A DNA stretch of 19,576 nt, from assembly GCA_021162905.1 (NCBI GenBank), contig JAGGXT010000151.1:1-19576 (forward strand), read 5' to 3'. How positions within the stretch are numbered: position 1 is the first letter of the stretch; every line of letters starts with the position of its first letter. Shown piece by piece: positions 1 through 7,269 of the stretch. The notes below the pieces were generated by a model. That model worked only from the letters and a program-made list of their open reading frames with translations. It searched no databases and had not been told where the DNA came from. Source of the DNA: Candidatus Odinarchaeota archaeon (GTDB taxonomy: Archaea; Asgardarchaeota; JAGGXT01). Both the position numbers and the translations under genes were made by a program.

Positions 1-3
1 ACC

Positions 4-13
4 TTAATATATG
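4..13 (+). promoter_or_regulatory. Candidate TATA box for the 34-92 sRNA
   Basis: An A/T-only element (TTAATATAT) lies about 26 bases before the first base of the predicted guide RNA. That is the normal archaeal TATA-to-start distance. In AT-rich DNA the motif alone is weak, so its value rests on the spacing to the box C/D pattern. Confidence 0.3.
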
Positions 14-33
14 TGACTTTCTAATTGTTCGTA

Positions 34-92
34 GGTCATGAGATGATATTACCTTATCTGAACGATGATGACCTGGGCTCTGCTGAGTGGCC
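34..92 (+). ncRNA. Candidate archaeal C/D box guide RNA
   Basis: Four boxes occur in the correct order. A degenerate C box (ATGATAT, 43-49) is followed by a perfect D' box (CTGA, 58-61), a 3-base loop, a perfect C' box (ATGATGA, 65-71), an 11-base guide (72-82) and a perfect D box (CTGA, 83-86). GGTC (34-37) can pair with GGCC (89-92) to close the molecule. A T-rich tract follows and a TATA-like element precedes at the right distance. Archaeal C/D RNAs direct 2'-O-methylation of rRNA or tRNA with L7Ae, Nop5 and fibrillarin. The 11-base spacer and tight D'-C' loop are typical. The weak C box and the short 8-base C-D' spacer count against it, and I could not assign a target. Confidence 0.45.
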
Positions 93-480
93 TCTTTCTC
101 TTTCTTATTAAGAAATAAGGAAATACCTAAGCTCTAACATTTTAGATTCTTCTTAGCTCTAAAAAAGTAATTTATAAGAAGAAGGATAGATCCTACGGGA
201 ATTATTGCTATGGGAGACAAAAGGATCGATTCAATAGAAGGATGAGAAACATTGTAAATACTAATACTAATAAGTATTACCAGGATGTTTAATATTCTTT
301 TGTTTACAAGACCTATAAATGTTTTTGTGCAATTCCTCTACCTCTAATTATTATTCGCACTTCTAAAAACTTTTCATCTACTCTCTCACTCTGGTTATGG
401 CAAAATCTCTGGATATAACAAGAAAAAACCTTCTATCTGAATCATAATAACTATGTTCCACTGAGCACTTTAATAATTAA
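93..480. other. Gene-poor AT-rich stretch
   Basis: I see no complete gene here. The only short ATG frames are 11-16 codons (for example from 211 and from 399, plus strand). On the minus strand there are protein-like fragments in two different frames between about 313 and 478 (see findings). They lack usable starts and may be the tail of a decayed gene downstream of polB. No tRNA, repeat array or other known element is recognisable. Confidence 0.4.
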
Positions 481-652
481 CTCACCTTTTTCTCTAACAG
501 GCTTAAAAAGTACTATATTCTCGTTCTTTTTATTTGCGTTCTTGTTTTGCTTTTGGTGAAAAATATGTTTGACGATGACGACTTCCCCTGTGATGGGATA
601 CCAAAGCCAGTTCCAACTCCCTGGTAGATCGGGTCCCCCTTCTTCTTTTTTT
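481..652 (+). other. Possible small plus-strand transcript ending at a T-run
   Basis: A plus-strand frame is open from the stop at 478 to TAG at 625-627. It reads as a hydrophobic segment of about 17 residues, then an acidic Asp run and a Pro-rich tail ending PVPTPW. No ATG precedes the hydrophobic part; only TTG 547, GTG 556 and ATG 565 are available. The 3' half is richer in G and C and can fold: GGGA (595-598) pairs with TCCC (634-637), and CCAG (606-609) with CTGG (621-624). A T-rich tract follows at 640-652. This could be a small membrane protein, a non-coding RNA, or simply the terminator region facing the convergent polB. The minus strand of the same segment is also open in the polB frame, so the coding case is ambiguous. 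Confidence 0.2.
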
Positions 653-654
653 GT

Positions 655-3024
655 TTAAAAGAAGTCAGTAAGAGAGACTTGCCTTCTTTCGGTTTTTAGA
701 TCAGATTCTGTAACTCCAAATGCTGAGAGAATCCTTAATGCCACAGGGATTATTTGTTTATTAATATAATAGTCTATGTCTACTTCATCATATTTCGCAA
801 ACTGATATGGTTTGGCTCTTTCTGCAAGTATTCCACTACCCTTAGTTATAACAAAACCAATTTGGGCTCCTGGCCCGACATGGTATCCTTTTTCCTCTAG
901 AATTCTTGCGGCTGTTATATGAGGGGCCCTTGCTTTGTATTCCTCTAATGATTTGGATAGGGTTTTCCAAATTACTAATTTATCATATGGAATCTTTCTT
1001 TCTTGTAGATCCTTTATGACCTTCCTGACATATTTTATAGCACCATCAACATTCTCGTTCTCCAGTATGTATCGTAAAATTTCTTCTTGCACTTCTCTTG
1101 CTATTTCTGCCCAGTCTCCTCTTACTACCTCGAATCCTGTAATTTCAAGAAGACCATTTGTGTCTATTCCTGCGTATCTTTTCTTTGCCTCTGTAAAGAA
1201 GATGGCTTTAAATATTCTATCAGCTTTTATGTCCAATCCTAATTCACTTTCAACCATTTCTTCAAATTTCTTTATTTTTTCTGGGTCATACTCCAGGAAA
1301 AGGCTATCGGTATCACCATAGTAAACCTTTAGTCCGAGTTTTTCAGCAATTTCTTTCGCTGTTAATATGGTTTGCCTACCCCATGCAGTTGTTGCTTCTG
1401 CGACAGGTTTCATATACCACCTAGCACCAGTCCACCCAGCATATCCATATGTGGCATTGGCAATTACTTTAATTGCTAATTGTCTATTATTCAATAATTT
1501 ATATTCTACACTCCCCTCTTGCAAACTCTTCATTTTTTCTCTTATTTCCTTACGTGCAGATAAAAGTTTACTTAGAGCTTTCTTATATAAGCCAGGTGGC
1601 TCTTTTCTGAATCTATGCCCAAATTCAGGGCATATCCAAACCTCATTTCGATCTATTTCTTCATAAGGAGGTACATAGGTATCTGGTCCTATATTGTATT
1701 TAATAATGATTGATGGATACATTGACGCAAAGTCCATATATACAACATTTTTATGTAATCCTTTTTTAGGTTCAAAAACTAGAGCACCTGGATATGTTTC
1801 ATGAGCTCTTTCTATTCTATTAGGCACTAGCTCATTTTCCTTAAACGCTTGGCGCATTAGATACCATTCAACTCTAAATCCAACAGATGCAGCTAATATT
1901 TGGTCGGGAGTTAAGCCAACAAGTCTAGAAAGTTCTACTATAAATGGTAATGCCAATTCAGCTATTTTTAATGTACTAACAACATCATCTTTTGCATATT
2001 CTAATAATAGTGGACGTTTTGTATTGTCATCCCAGTAATCAGCAATTTCTGATTGAGGTATAATTATCCTCTCTTTTTTTGACATAACGCCTAGGTATTC
2101 AGCTACATTTTTTAATGTCTTAACTTTAACCTCATACAGTCCTTCTGCATAGTCAAGTAAATCTATATTAGCCCTACCAGATATGCTCTGATGCCCATAA
2201 ACACTTGGATGCGGTGTCCCTCCTTTTCTATCAACTATAAGGCGTACCTTGTTAATTTTAGCTCTTTCAACCAAATATATCCAATCAAATCGATTACTAT
2301 TATATCCAACGATTATATCAGGATTGTATTCTTGTATATACTTAACAAACTCTTCGATTATCTTCTTGTCATCTTTATCTTCGTTAACAGTAAAAAGTTT
2401 AACATCACCATCAGAAGTTGCTACCGCGATAATAATAATCGGGTCTCGTTTTGGATCGGGAGTACCTATTTTACTGTATGTTTCAATATCAAATGCTAAT
2501 ATCTTAACATTAGGAATTGCTTCCTTTTTAATCTCTCTGGGCCGCTCATTTGCTATATATACGCCATCTACCTTATACTTTTCCCATGCTGGGCCCTTTA
2601 ATTGAGTTGCATCAACAATGTACCATCGACATGGATATATGTCATTATCTATTAGATATCTCATGTAAAATCTAATATCTGCCTCTAAATACATATCTAC
2701 ATCAGGAAATTTCTTAACGGTATCTCTTAAGTTGGGAACCAAATTTGGATTTAAACAAGTGACCTTTATTACTTTGACTTTTTTCCCAAGAAAACTTTTT
2801 TCAACAATCTCTGTTGCTTTAACACCGTTTAATTTTCTTATCTTTATTTGCAAAGTTTCTAGGTCAGCACCTTCGCGCGGTACTACGTAAAAATAAGGTC
2901 GAAACGAGCCATCTAATATTATAACTCTCTCGTTTTTGTCTGTTATTGCCCACATCTCTACGTACGGTACACCATCAATTATTGTATATGCTACATCTAA
3001 TGGCCAAAAAATTATCTCTGGCAT
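655..3024 (-). CDS. polB: Family B replicative DNA polymerase
   Basis: This encodes a DNA-dependent DNA polymerase with 3'-5' proofreading, 789 residues, the usual size of archaeal PolB enzymes. Exonuclease motifs are Exo I FDIE (178-181, catalytic D179 and E181), Exo II around NSNRFD (242-247) and Exo III YAKDD (343-347). Polymerase motif A is DFASMYPSI (431-439), motif B runs from K519 to YG (526-527), and motif C is YGDTDS (569-574) with the catalytic Asp pair D571/D573. The N-terminus keeps residues equivalent to the Pyrococcus uracil-sensing pocket (Y13, P43, V96), so template uracil stalling is inferred. The last eight residues, QVSLTDFF, are a canonical PIP box for docking on the PCNA sliding clamp, which supports a replicative role and shows the C-terminus is complete. 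It lies 98 bases downstream of top6A with its own promoter. Confidence 0.97.
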   Translation of the reverse strand: MPEIIFWPLDVAYTIIDGVPYVEMWAITDKNERVIILDGSFRPYFYVVPREGADLETLQIKIRKLNGVKATEIVEKSFLGKKVKVIKVTCLNPNLVPNLRDTVKKFPDVDMYLEADIRFYMRYLIDNDIYPCRWYIVDATQLKGPAWEKYKVDGVYIANERPREIKKEAIPNVKILAFDIETYSKIGTPDPKRDPIIIIAVATSDGDVKLFTVNEDKDDKKIIEEFVKYIQEYNPDIIVGYNSNRFDWIYLVERAKINKVRLIVDRKGGTPHPSVYGHQSISGRANIDLLDYAEGLYEVKVKTLKNVAEYLGVMSKKERIIIPQSEIADYWDDNTKRPLLLEYAKDDVVSTLKIAELALPFIVELSRLVGLTPDQILAASVGFRVEWYLMRQAFKENELVPNRIERAHETYPGALVFEPKKGLHKNVVYMDFASMYPSIIIKYNIGPDTYVPPYEEIDRNEVWICPEFGHRFRKEPPGLYKKALSKLLSARKEIREKMKSLQEGSVEYKLLNNRQLAIKVIANATYGYAGWTGARWYMKPVAEATTAWGRQTILTAKEIAEKLGLKVYYGDTDSLFLEYDPEKIKKFEEMVESELGLDIKADRIFKAIFFTEAKKRYAGIDTNGLLEITGFEVVRGDWAEIAREVQEEILRYILENENVDGAIKYVRKVIKDLQERKIPYDKLVIWKTLSKSLEEYKARAPHITAARILEEKGYHVGPGAQIGFVITKGSGILAERAKPYQFAKYDEVDIDYYINKQIIPVALRILSAFGVTESDLKTERRQVSLTDFF

Positions 3025-3056
3025 AGTAATCCCTATACAAAATAAGAAGATTTATG

Positions 3057-3068
3057 TAATATATTTTA
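3057..3068 (-). promoter_or_regulatory. Candidate polB promoter (TATA box)
   Basis: On the minus strand an A-rich BRE-like stretch runs into AAAATATATTA, 33-44 bases upstream of the polB ATG. This predicts a transcript start with a short leader of roughly 5-15 bases. A promoter in the 98-base top6A-polB gap suggests polB can be expressed independently of the topoisomerase genes. Confidence 0.4.
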
Positions 3069-3122
3069 CTTAAGTTTTGAATTTTGTCGGGATAAAATGA
3101 AGCAAAAAATAATAAATAATAA

Positions 3123-4313
3123 TTATATCCAATCTGCAGTCTCTAACTTTGTTGGAAGATATTCTTGTGTCAGGAATCTAAATCCATGAGAAGCTAATGC
3201 TTGTATTTCGGCTTTTTCTTTGTTTCTTAACATAAGCTCTAGTTCTTTTAGCCATCTTTTTCTTTTCCGCATAAATGGTTCGTTCTTAAGAAGCTTTCCA
3301 ATTCTGTAGTCGGATTTTGTCAATTTCAGTCTCGCCGCTTTAGGAATCTTATACTTATCTAGATCAGAGGGCAGAACTCCTAACCATTTAATATCTGGTG
3401 TTGCTAAGAATACAGTCTCATAACTTAGCCTCTTAGAACCTATTGAATAGACTAAAAGTATTTTCATTCCATATGGATCGCTATCCACAAGCCCTAAAAC
3501 AGGGATTTTTAACTCTCTAACAAGCTTCTTAACAAACATCCTAGTTGCAATATCTGGTTGCCCCTTACCAGTAACAATAATTGAAGGATACTTGTTATAA
3601 AATCTATCTTCTGCGAGTCTCAAAAAGGCAGCATCTTTCTCCACTAAGAGAATAAACTCAGCATCACTCTCAATATCAGTAATCGTATCTATAAAGGGTG
3701 TAATAGCTTTACCTCCAGTTCCTTGTTTGGTACAGTCTATTAAATCTCCCCCTTCTCTAAATCTAAGCCTTCCAACAACTGCTCCCTTCGCAGCAGCTAC
3801 TACATGTAAAGAATCTCTTGTAGTATTTAACATAGCCGCTATATCTTCTAAAGCATCATCACTCTTATCCTGCTCTCTGAACAATGCTGGATCATTATAA
3901 AAAACTTCTCTTTTGGTGGCATGTATATTTTCCTCTAATAGAAAATGAACAAGCTCCAGAATTCTCATAGTAATAGCTGCATCTCTCCCAGATTTTAAAG
4001 ATAAAAGATTTCTGGTAAATCTCCTTTCTCCTAATAGCAACAAATCATTTTCTGGATCATATATAACGTTATCTGCTGTTCTTGTGGGAATTTTGAAGTG
4101 TGGATCTTCTCCCTTTAGGATTTGTTGTGTTATAAGATTAGCTAGCTTATGTATCTTTTTATGCAATTCATCAGCTGGTAGCTCTCTTACTACATGTACA
4201 CCCTCTGGGAGGACAATTTTCTTTTTCCTTATTGGTCTTATCTTTCTAACATTTTTCAACCATTTCCCCTTTGCAATTTTCAATTTTTGCTTTTTGCTAG
4301 GGGGCATAAGCAT
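3123..4313 (-). CDS. top6A: DNA topoisomerase VI subunit A
   Basis: This is the DNA-cleaving subunit of type IIB topoisomerase VI, homologous to Spo11. It works as an A2B2 heterotetramer with the top6B product to relax and decatenate DNA. Numbering from the upstream GTG at 4316 (397 residues), the N-terminus is very basic. A winged-helix (5Y-CAP) domain carries KREVFY with the catalytic tyrosine Y140. The Toprim fold shows the metal-binding glutamate E226 (LVEKD) and the DxD pair D278/D280 in VDSDPYG. The start is uncertain: GTG 4316, ATG 4313 and ATG 4307 all sit within or just after GGTGGAGTGATG, which also contains the top6B stop. ATG 4313 is spaced from GGTGG, and ATG 4307 from GGAGTGAT. 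Overlap with top6B implies translational coupling and matched subunit stoichiometry. Confidence 0.96.
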   Translation of the reverse strand: MLMPPSKKQKLKIAKGKWLKNVRKIRPIRKKKIVLPEGVHVVRELPADELHKKIHKLANLITQQILKGEDPHFKIPTRTADNVIYDPENDLLLLGERRFTRNLLSLKSGRDAAITMRILELVHFLLEENIHATKREVFYNDPALFREQDKSDDALEDIAAMLNTTRDSLHVVAAAKGAVVGRLRFREGGDLIDCTKQGTGGKAITPFIDTITDIESDAEFILLVEKDAAFLRLAEDRFYNKYPSIIVTGKGQPDIATRMFVKKLVRELKIPVLGLVDSDPYGMKILLVYSIGSKRLSYETVFLATPDIKWLGVLPSDLDKYKIPKAARLKLTKSDYRIGKLLKNEPFMRKRKRWLKELELMLRNKEKAEIQALASHGFRFLTQEYLPTKLETADWI

Positions 4314-5845
4314 CACTCCACCTTAATCTTATTTATTAAAATTTCCTTCAGAAGTTGATCATTAACGTATTCTCTTTTTATTCTTTTTTGAGTTTTATTT
4401 ATCTGGACTAATGATTTTACAAATTTGTCAATTAATCTAGATAGTATTGAAAAACGCTTTTCTGCAAATTCCTTTCTTTTAAGATGTGAAAGATAATGCC
4501 TTAGTTCTCTAGCACATTCTTGTATCCCTAGTTTTATTTCTCTTCTTATTTCAGGTATGTCTGCAACATATTCTTTTCCTGCTGTTTTGTAAGGAATTTT
4601 TGTACTACATATATGGACTATTATCGCCAGTGGAGCATCTCTTCCGATCATGTAATCACTCCAGTTTATATCCTCTTTGATAACACTCATTGCGACATCA
4701 TTAGCTTCATCATAAAGCAATGGAATCCTATTTGCGAATCTGAATAGCAAATATTTTCCATCGCTTGCTGGTGGTATTTTACCACCGTATGCTAGTCCAA
4801 CTTCAACTATAAATGGATGACCCATGTATGATTTTGGAGGACGCTGCACCACTTTTGCCTTCTCAGGCTGCAGTTCTTTTTCTATTCCTTTTAATAAAAT
4901 TTCTTCTCCCAATGGACTTAAGCTCTCTGCTGTTGGTGGCAAGAATTTAAAGCTCTTCATTTCGACAACCATTTTTCTTTTCTCTTTATCGGTTAACTTT
5001 TTTGGATTTTTCTCGGGATCCAAGCCACAATGTTTTATAAAGTCTAAGGCTTTTTTACGGCCTACTCTGTGAAAATTCTCCATCATAAATTTTACAAGGT
5101 TTTTTGCTTTTGTAGCCTTTATCATTCTATTCAAGGTTTCTATGTCTACACCATATGGATGGGGCTTTATCTCTTTTGGTTTTGAAGGTAGGGCAGTAGT
5201 TGTTCTTCGAAAGAAATAAAGAACCCCATCAGGATCTATGAAAGTGATGTTTGCGTAAGGAGCCACAATCCCAGTATTTTTGAAATATTGAATTACCTTA
5301 GACTTGGCTCTCATCCAATCTCCAACTATTTGAAATGATACTATAGTTCCCCTCCAGTTATCTTTGAGAGTAATTTCTTTTTTCTTCAGAATGATTGGCT
5401 CATTTTTCTGAATATCTATCTTCAGAAGAAAGTAGTGAGCCTTTTTTCCATCAACACCCGTTATAACTTTTAAAGGCTTCCCTGTAGTAATTTGCCCATA
5501 CATTATTGCCATTTTTCCACCGAGGCCAAAAGTACCTCTGGATTGCTTTAAAGTATACTTTGTTCCCACTAACAACTTGGCAAATGCTTTAGGAACCACC
5601 TTTTCAGGAACCCCTATTCCATTATCGGCAACATAAATCTGATATATATTTCCTTCTACAGACCTTACCCAAACTAAGATCTCAGGTAGAATACCTCCCT
5701 CCTCACAAGCATCTAGCGAATTTTCTACCATTTCTCTTATTGCAGTATAAATAGCACGCGCTGGATTATCAAAACCAGCAATAGACTTATTTCTTCTAAA
5801 CCACTCAGCAGGTGAAATCTCCTTATATTTACTAACACTACTCAT
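4313..5845 (-). CDS. top6B: DNA topoisomerase VI subunit B
   Basis: This is the ATPase subunit of topoisomerase VI, 510 residues, near the family norm of about 530. The N-terminal GHKL (Bergerat) fold shows ENSLDAC (41-47, with E41 as general base and N42 for Mg), ADNGIGV (73-79) and the glycine-rich lid GTFGLGGK (104-111). A middle helical region at about 230-300 fits the helix-two-turn-helix domain. The transducer domain follows, with FRFANRIPLLY (368-378) and a lysine-rich loop, STKIPYKTAGKE (414-425), that should contain the switch lysine contacting ATP. The helical C-terminus (about 430-510) would reach subunit A. The start ATG overlaps the upstream gene's stop (ATGAGTAG) and has a GAGGAGGGG ribosome binding site seven bases upstream. 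It is cotranscribed with its neighbours on both sides. Confidence 0.97.
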   Translation of the reverse strand: MSSVSKYKEISPAEWFRRNKSIAGFDNPARAIYTAIREMVENSLDACEEGGILPEILVWVRSVEGNIYQIYVADNGIGVPEKVVPKAFAKLLVGTKYTLKQSRGTFGLGGKMAIMYGQITTGKPLKVITGVDGKKAHYFLLKIDIQKNEPIILKKKEITLKDNWRGTIVSFQIVGDWMRAKSKVIQYFKNTGIVAPYANITFIDPDGVLYFFRRTTTALPSKPKEIKPHPYGVDIETLNRMIKATKAKNLVKFMMENFHRVGRKKALDFIKHCGLDPEKNPKKLTDKEKRKMVVEMKSFKFLPPTAESLSPLGEEILLKGIEKELQPEKAKVVQRPPKSYMGHPFIVEVGLAYGGKIPPASDGKYLLFRFANRIPLLYDEANDVAMSVIKEDINWSDYMIGRDAPLAIIVHICSTKIPYKTAGKEYVADIPEIRREIKLGIQECARELRHYLSHLKRKEFAEKRFSILSRLIDKFVKSLVQINKTQKRIKREYVNDQLLKEILINKIKVE

Positions 5846-6269
5846 CAGAAGTCCCCTCCTCTTCTTCCTCCTCAGTAAAGGTATATTCTTCCTCTGGAAG
5901 GAATTCCGTCTTAGCGATTTCTCTTTCTTCTGGTAAACCTTCCATTAAATGTTTTAGTAGTCGATTATATAATCTTAGAAATTTTTGTAAATCTGCTACC
6001 TCATCGTCGATCTCTGCAAACTTTTCAACATGTCTAAGTCCCTTTCTAATGACTTTAAGATCATCTTTAACTAATATGTTTAAATTGGCTAGTAAGTTAA
6101 TCCTATCGCTTCCATTTAGAGACTTGACTAATCCCTCTAAGAACATTCTCTCAGCTGGATCTTTTATACGCTTATGCATAGCATTAAGATATTTTTTTAT
6201 CTTATTAGCAGCATTTTGGGGGTTTTCCATAATCAATTGTGCAATATCTTTGGGTGTTAACTTTACCAT
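5838..6269 (-). CDS. Small helical acidic-tailed protein, coupled to top6B
   Basis: I do not recognise a family. From ATG 6269 it is 143 residues: mostly predicted helix with alternating basic and hydrophobic faces (for example NAANKIKKYLNAMHKRIKD), ending in a Glu-rich tail of about 20 residues (EEEEEEGTSDE). No signal peptide, membrane span, metal ligands or enzyme motif is visible. I chose ATG 6269 because GGGGATG lies just upstream; an in-frame ATG at 6284 would add five residues. Its stop overlaps the top6B start, so it is the first gene of an operon with both topoisomerase VI subunits and is translationally coupled to the B subunit. The context suggests a topoisomerase VI partner or another DNA-associated factor. 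That is inference only. Confidence 0.8.
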   Translation of the reverse strand: MVKLTPKDIAQLIMENPQNAANKIKKYLNAMHKRIKDPAERMFLEGLVKSLNGSDRINLLANLNILVKDDLKVIRKGLRHVEKFAEIDDEVADLQKFLRLYNRLLKHLMEGLPEEREIAKTEFLPEEEYTFTEEEEEEGTSDE

Positions 6270-6512
6270 AAAAAGCATCCCCATTATATTTTTTACTAAT
6301 TATTTTTGGTACATTTCTTATTTGAGTATGCAATTATAAGCATTTCTAATGTGCCATTTAAGAACACATTATTTAACTAATATTTATTTCGTGAAGAAAA
6401 TTATAGATTCTCTCCACATTTATATGTTGTCAAGTATTTAATCTCGGAAAAATTCGATATTCATTATAAGTACTTTTAGTGCTTTACAATAATAATTAGA
6501 TTAATTAGTATT

Positions 6513-7115
6513 TTAAAGTTTTTTAATTAGGATAGGAGCCTTATCGTGAAGGATTACCAATTGAAACTTATTTTTTAACTTATTCTTAACGAACTGAAAG
6601 TCTCTTGATTTGTCATGCGACTCAAGAATTATATGAACAATGTCGATTTTCTCTTCTTTTTTCAATTTAGAACCATCTATGAATGCGAATCCTTTATTGT
6701 TCACTACGAAAAACTGCTCTTTTGATGTTGATTGTAAACTTAAGTTTATGAGATCATTAGATAGATCCTTTTTAGCAATGTCTATTAATAGATTTTTCAG
6801 CTTCTGGGAATTTAAAATCCCAGTGACGGTATTTTTAGATATCTTAAGATTACCAAGAGCTCTTAATTCTTTTTCTAGCTCAATATTTATTTTTGCAAGA
6901 ACCTCAAATTCACCTTTTTCGAAATAATTGATTATTTCGGCGAATAAGGGATATACAGATTCTGGAGGGACTATCACACGCATTATATTATCAATATAAA
7001 TCCAAGGTCTTTCATCTATCCATGTAGTGTCTGGCATCTTCTCAGCACTAATTATACTCCGCAAGTTATTTTCCTCTATAAACTTGTTATAGTTTTCCAT
7101 CCAATATGTTGTCAT
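6513..7115 (-). CDS. Uncharacterised protein, 200 residues
   Basis: I do not recognise this protein. It is a soluble-looking, Lys/Glu-rich 200-residue sequence with no signal peptide or membrane span. The N-terminal half is mixed helix and strand (IYIDNIMRVIVPPE near 39-52). A helical Leu/Lys-rich middle (about 60-125) is followed by what look like alternating strands (FFVVNNKGFAFIDG near 134-147, then FQLVILHDKAPILIKKL at the C-terminus). The start is supported by AGGTG seven bases upstream of the ATG. It stands alone: 243 bases separate its stop from the topoisomerase operon, and the GC-rich RNA locus on its 5' side runs the other way. Coding seems real from its length and the ribosome binding site. 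Confidence 0.75.
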   Translation of the reverse strand: MTTYWMENYNKFIEENNLRSIISAEKMPDTTWIDERPWIYIDNIMRVIVPPESVYPLFAEIINYFEKGEFEVLAKINIELEKELRALGNLKISKNTVTGILNSQKLKNLLIDIAKKDLSNDLINLSLQSTSKEQFFVVNNKGFAFIDGSKLKKEEKIDIVHIILESHDKSRDFQFVKNKLKNKFQLVILHDKAPILIKKL

Positions 7116-7243
7116 CAGATAGCACCTATGTGCTTGTTTCTTAATAATGTGATAATATGTTTTTTTAAATTTTTTAACCTAAACTTATGTAAAATGTTAT
7201 GTAAAGTAAGATATTTTTCATCATTATTCGCCTTCCGAAACAG

Positions 7244-7253
7244 TTAAATATTT
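7244..7253 (+). promoter_or_regulatory. Promoter (BRE + TATA) of the GC-rich RNA
   Basis: CCGAAACAG, a BRE-like purine stretch, runs into TTAAATATTT. This is the clearest archaeal core promoter in the window on this strand. It predicts initiation near 7270-7275, just before the GC-rich island begins. A 10-base tandem repeat (TTTGTGAGTA at 7252-7261 and 7262-7271) fills the gap between TATA box and start. Confidence 0.5.
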
Positions 7254-7269
7254 TGTGAGTATTTGTGAG

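Noticed and set aside
6285..6512. Short plus-strand frame of about 30 codons in the gap before the topoisomerase operon
   Set aside because: Too short, without a ribosome binding site, and of the composition expected by chance in AT-rich DNA. I see nothing else in this gap beyond promoter-like A/T tracts for the minus-strand operon.
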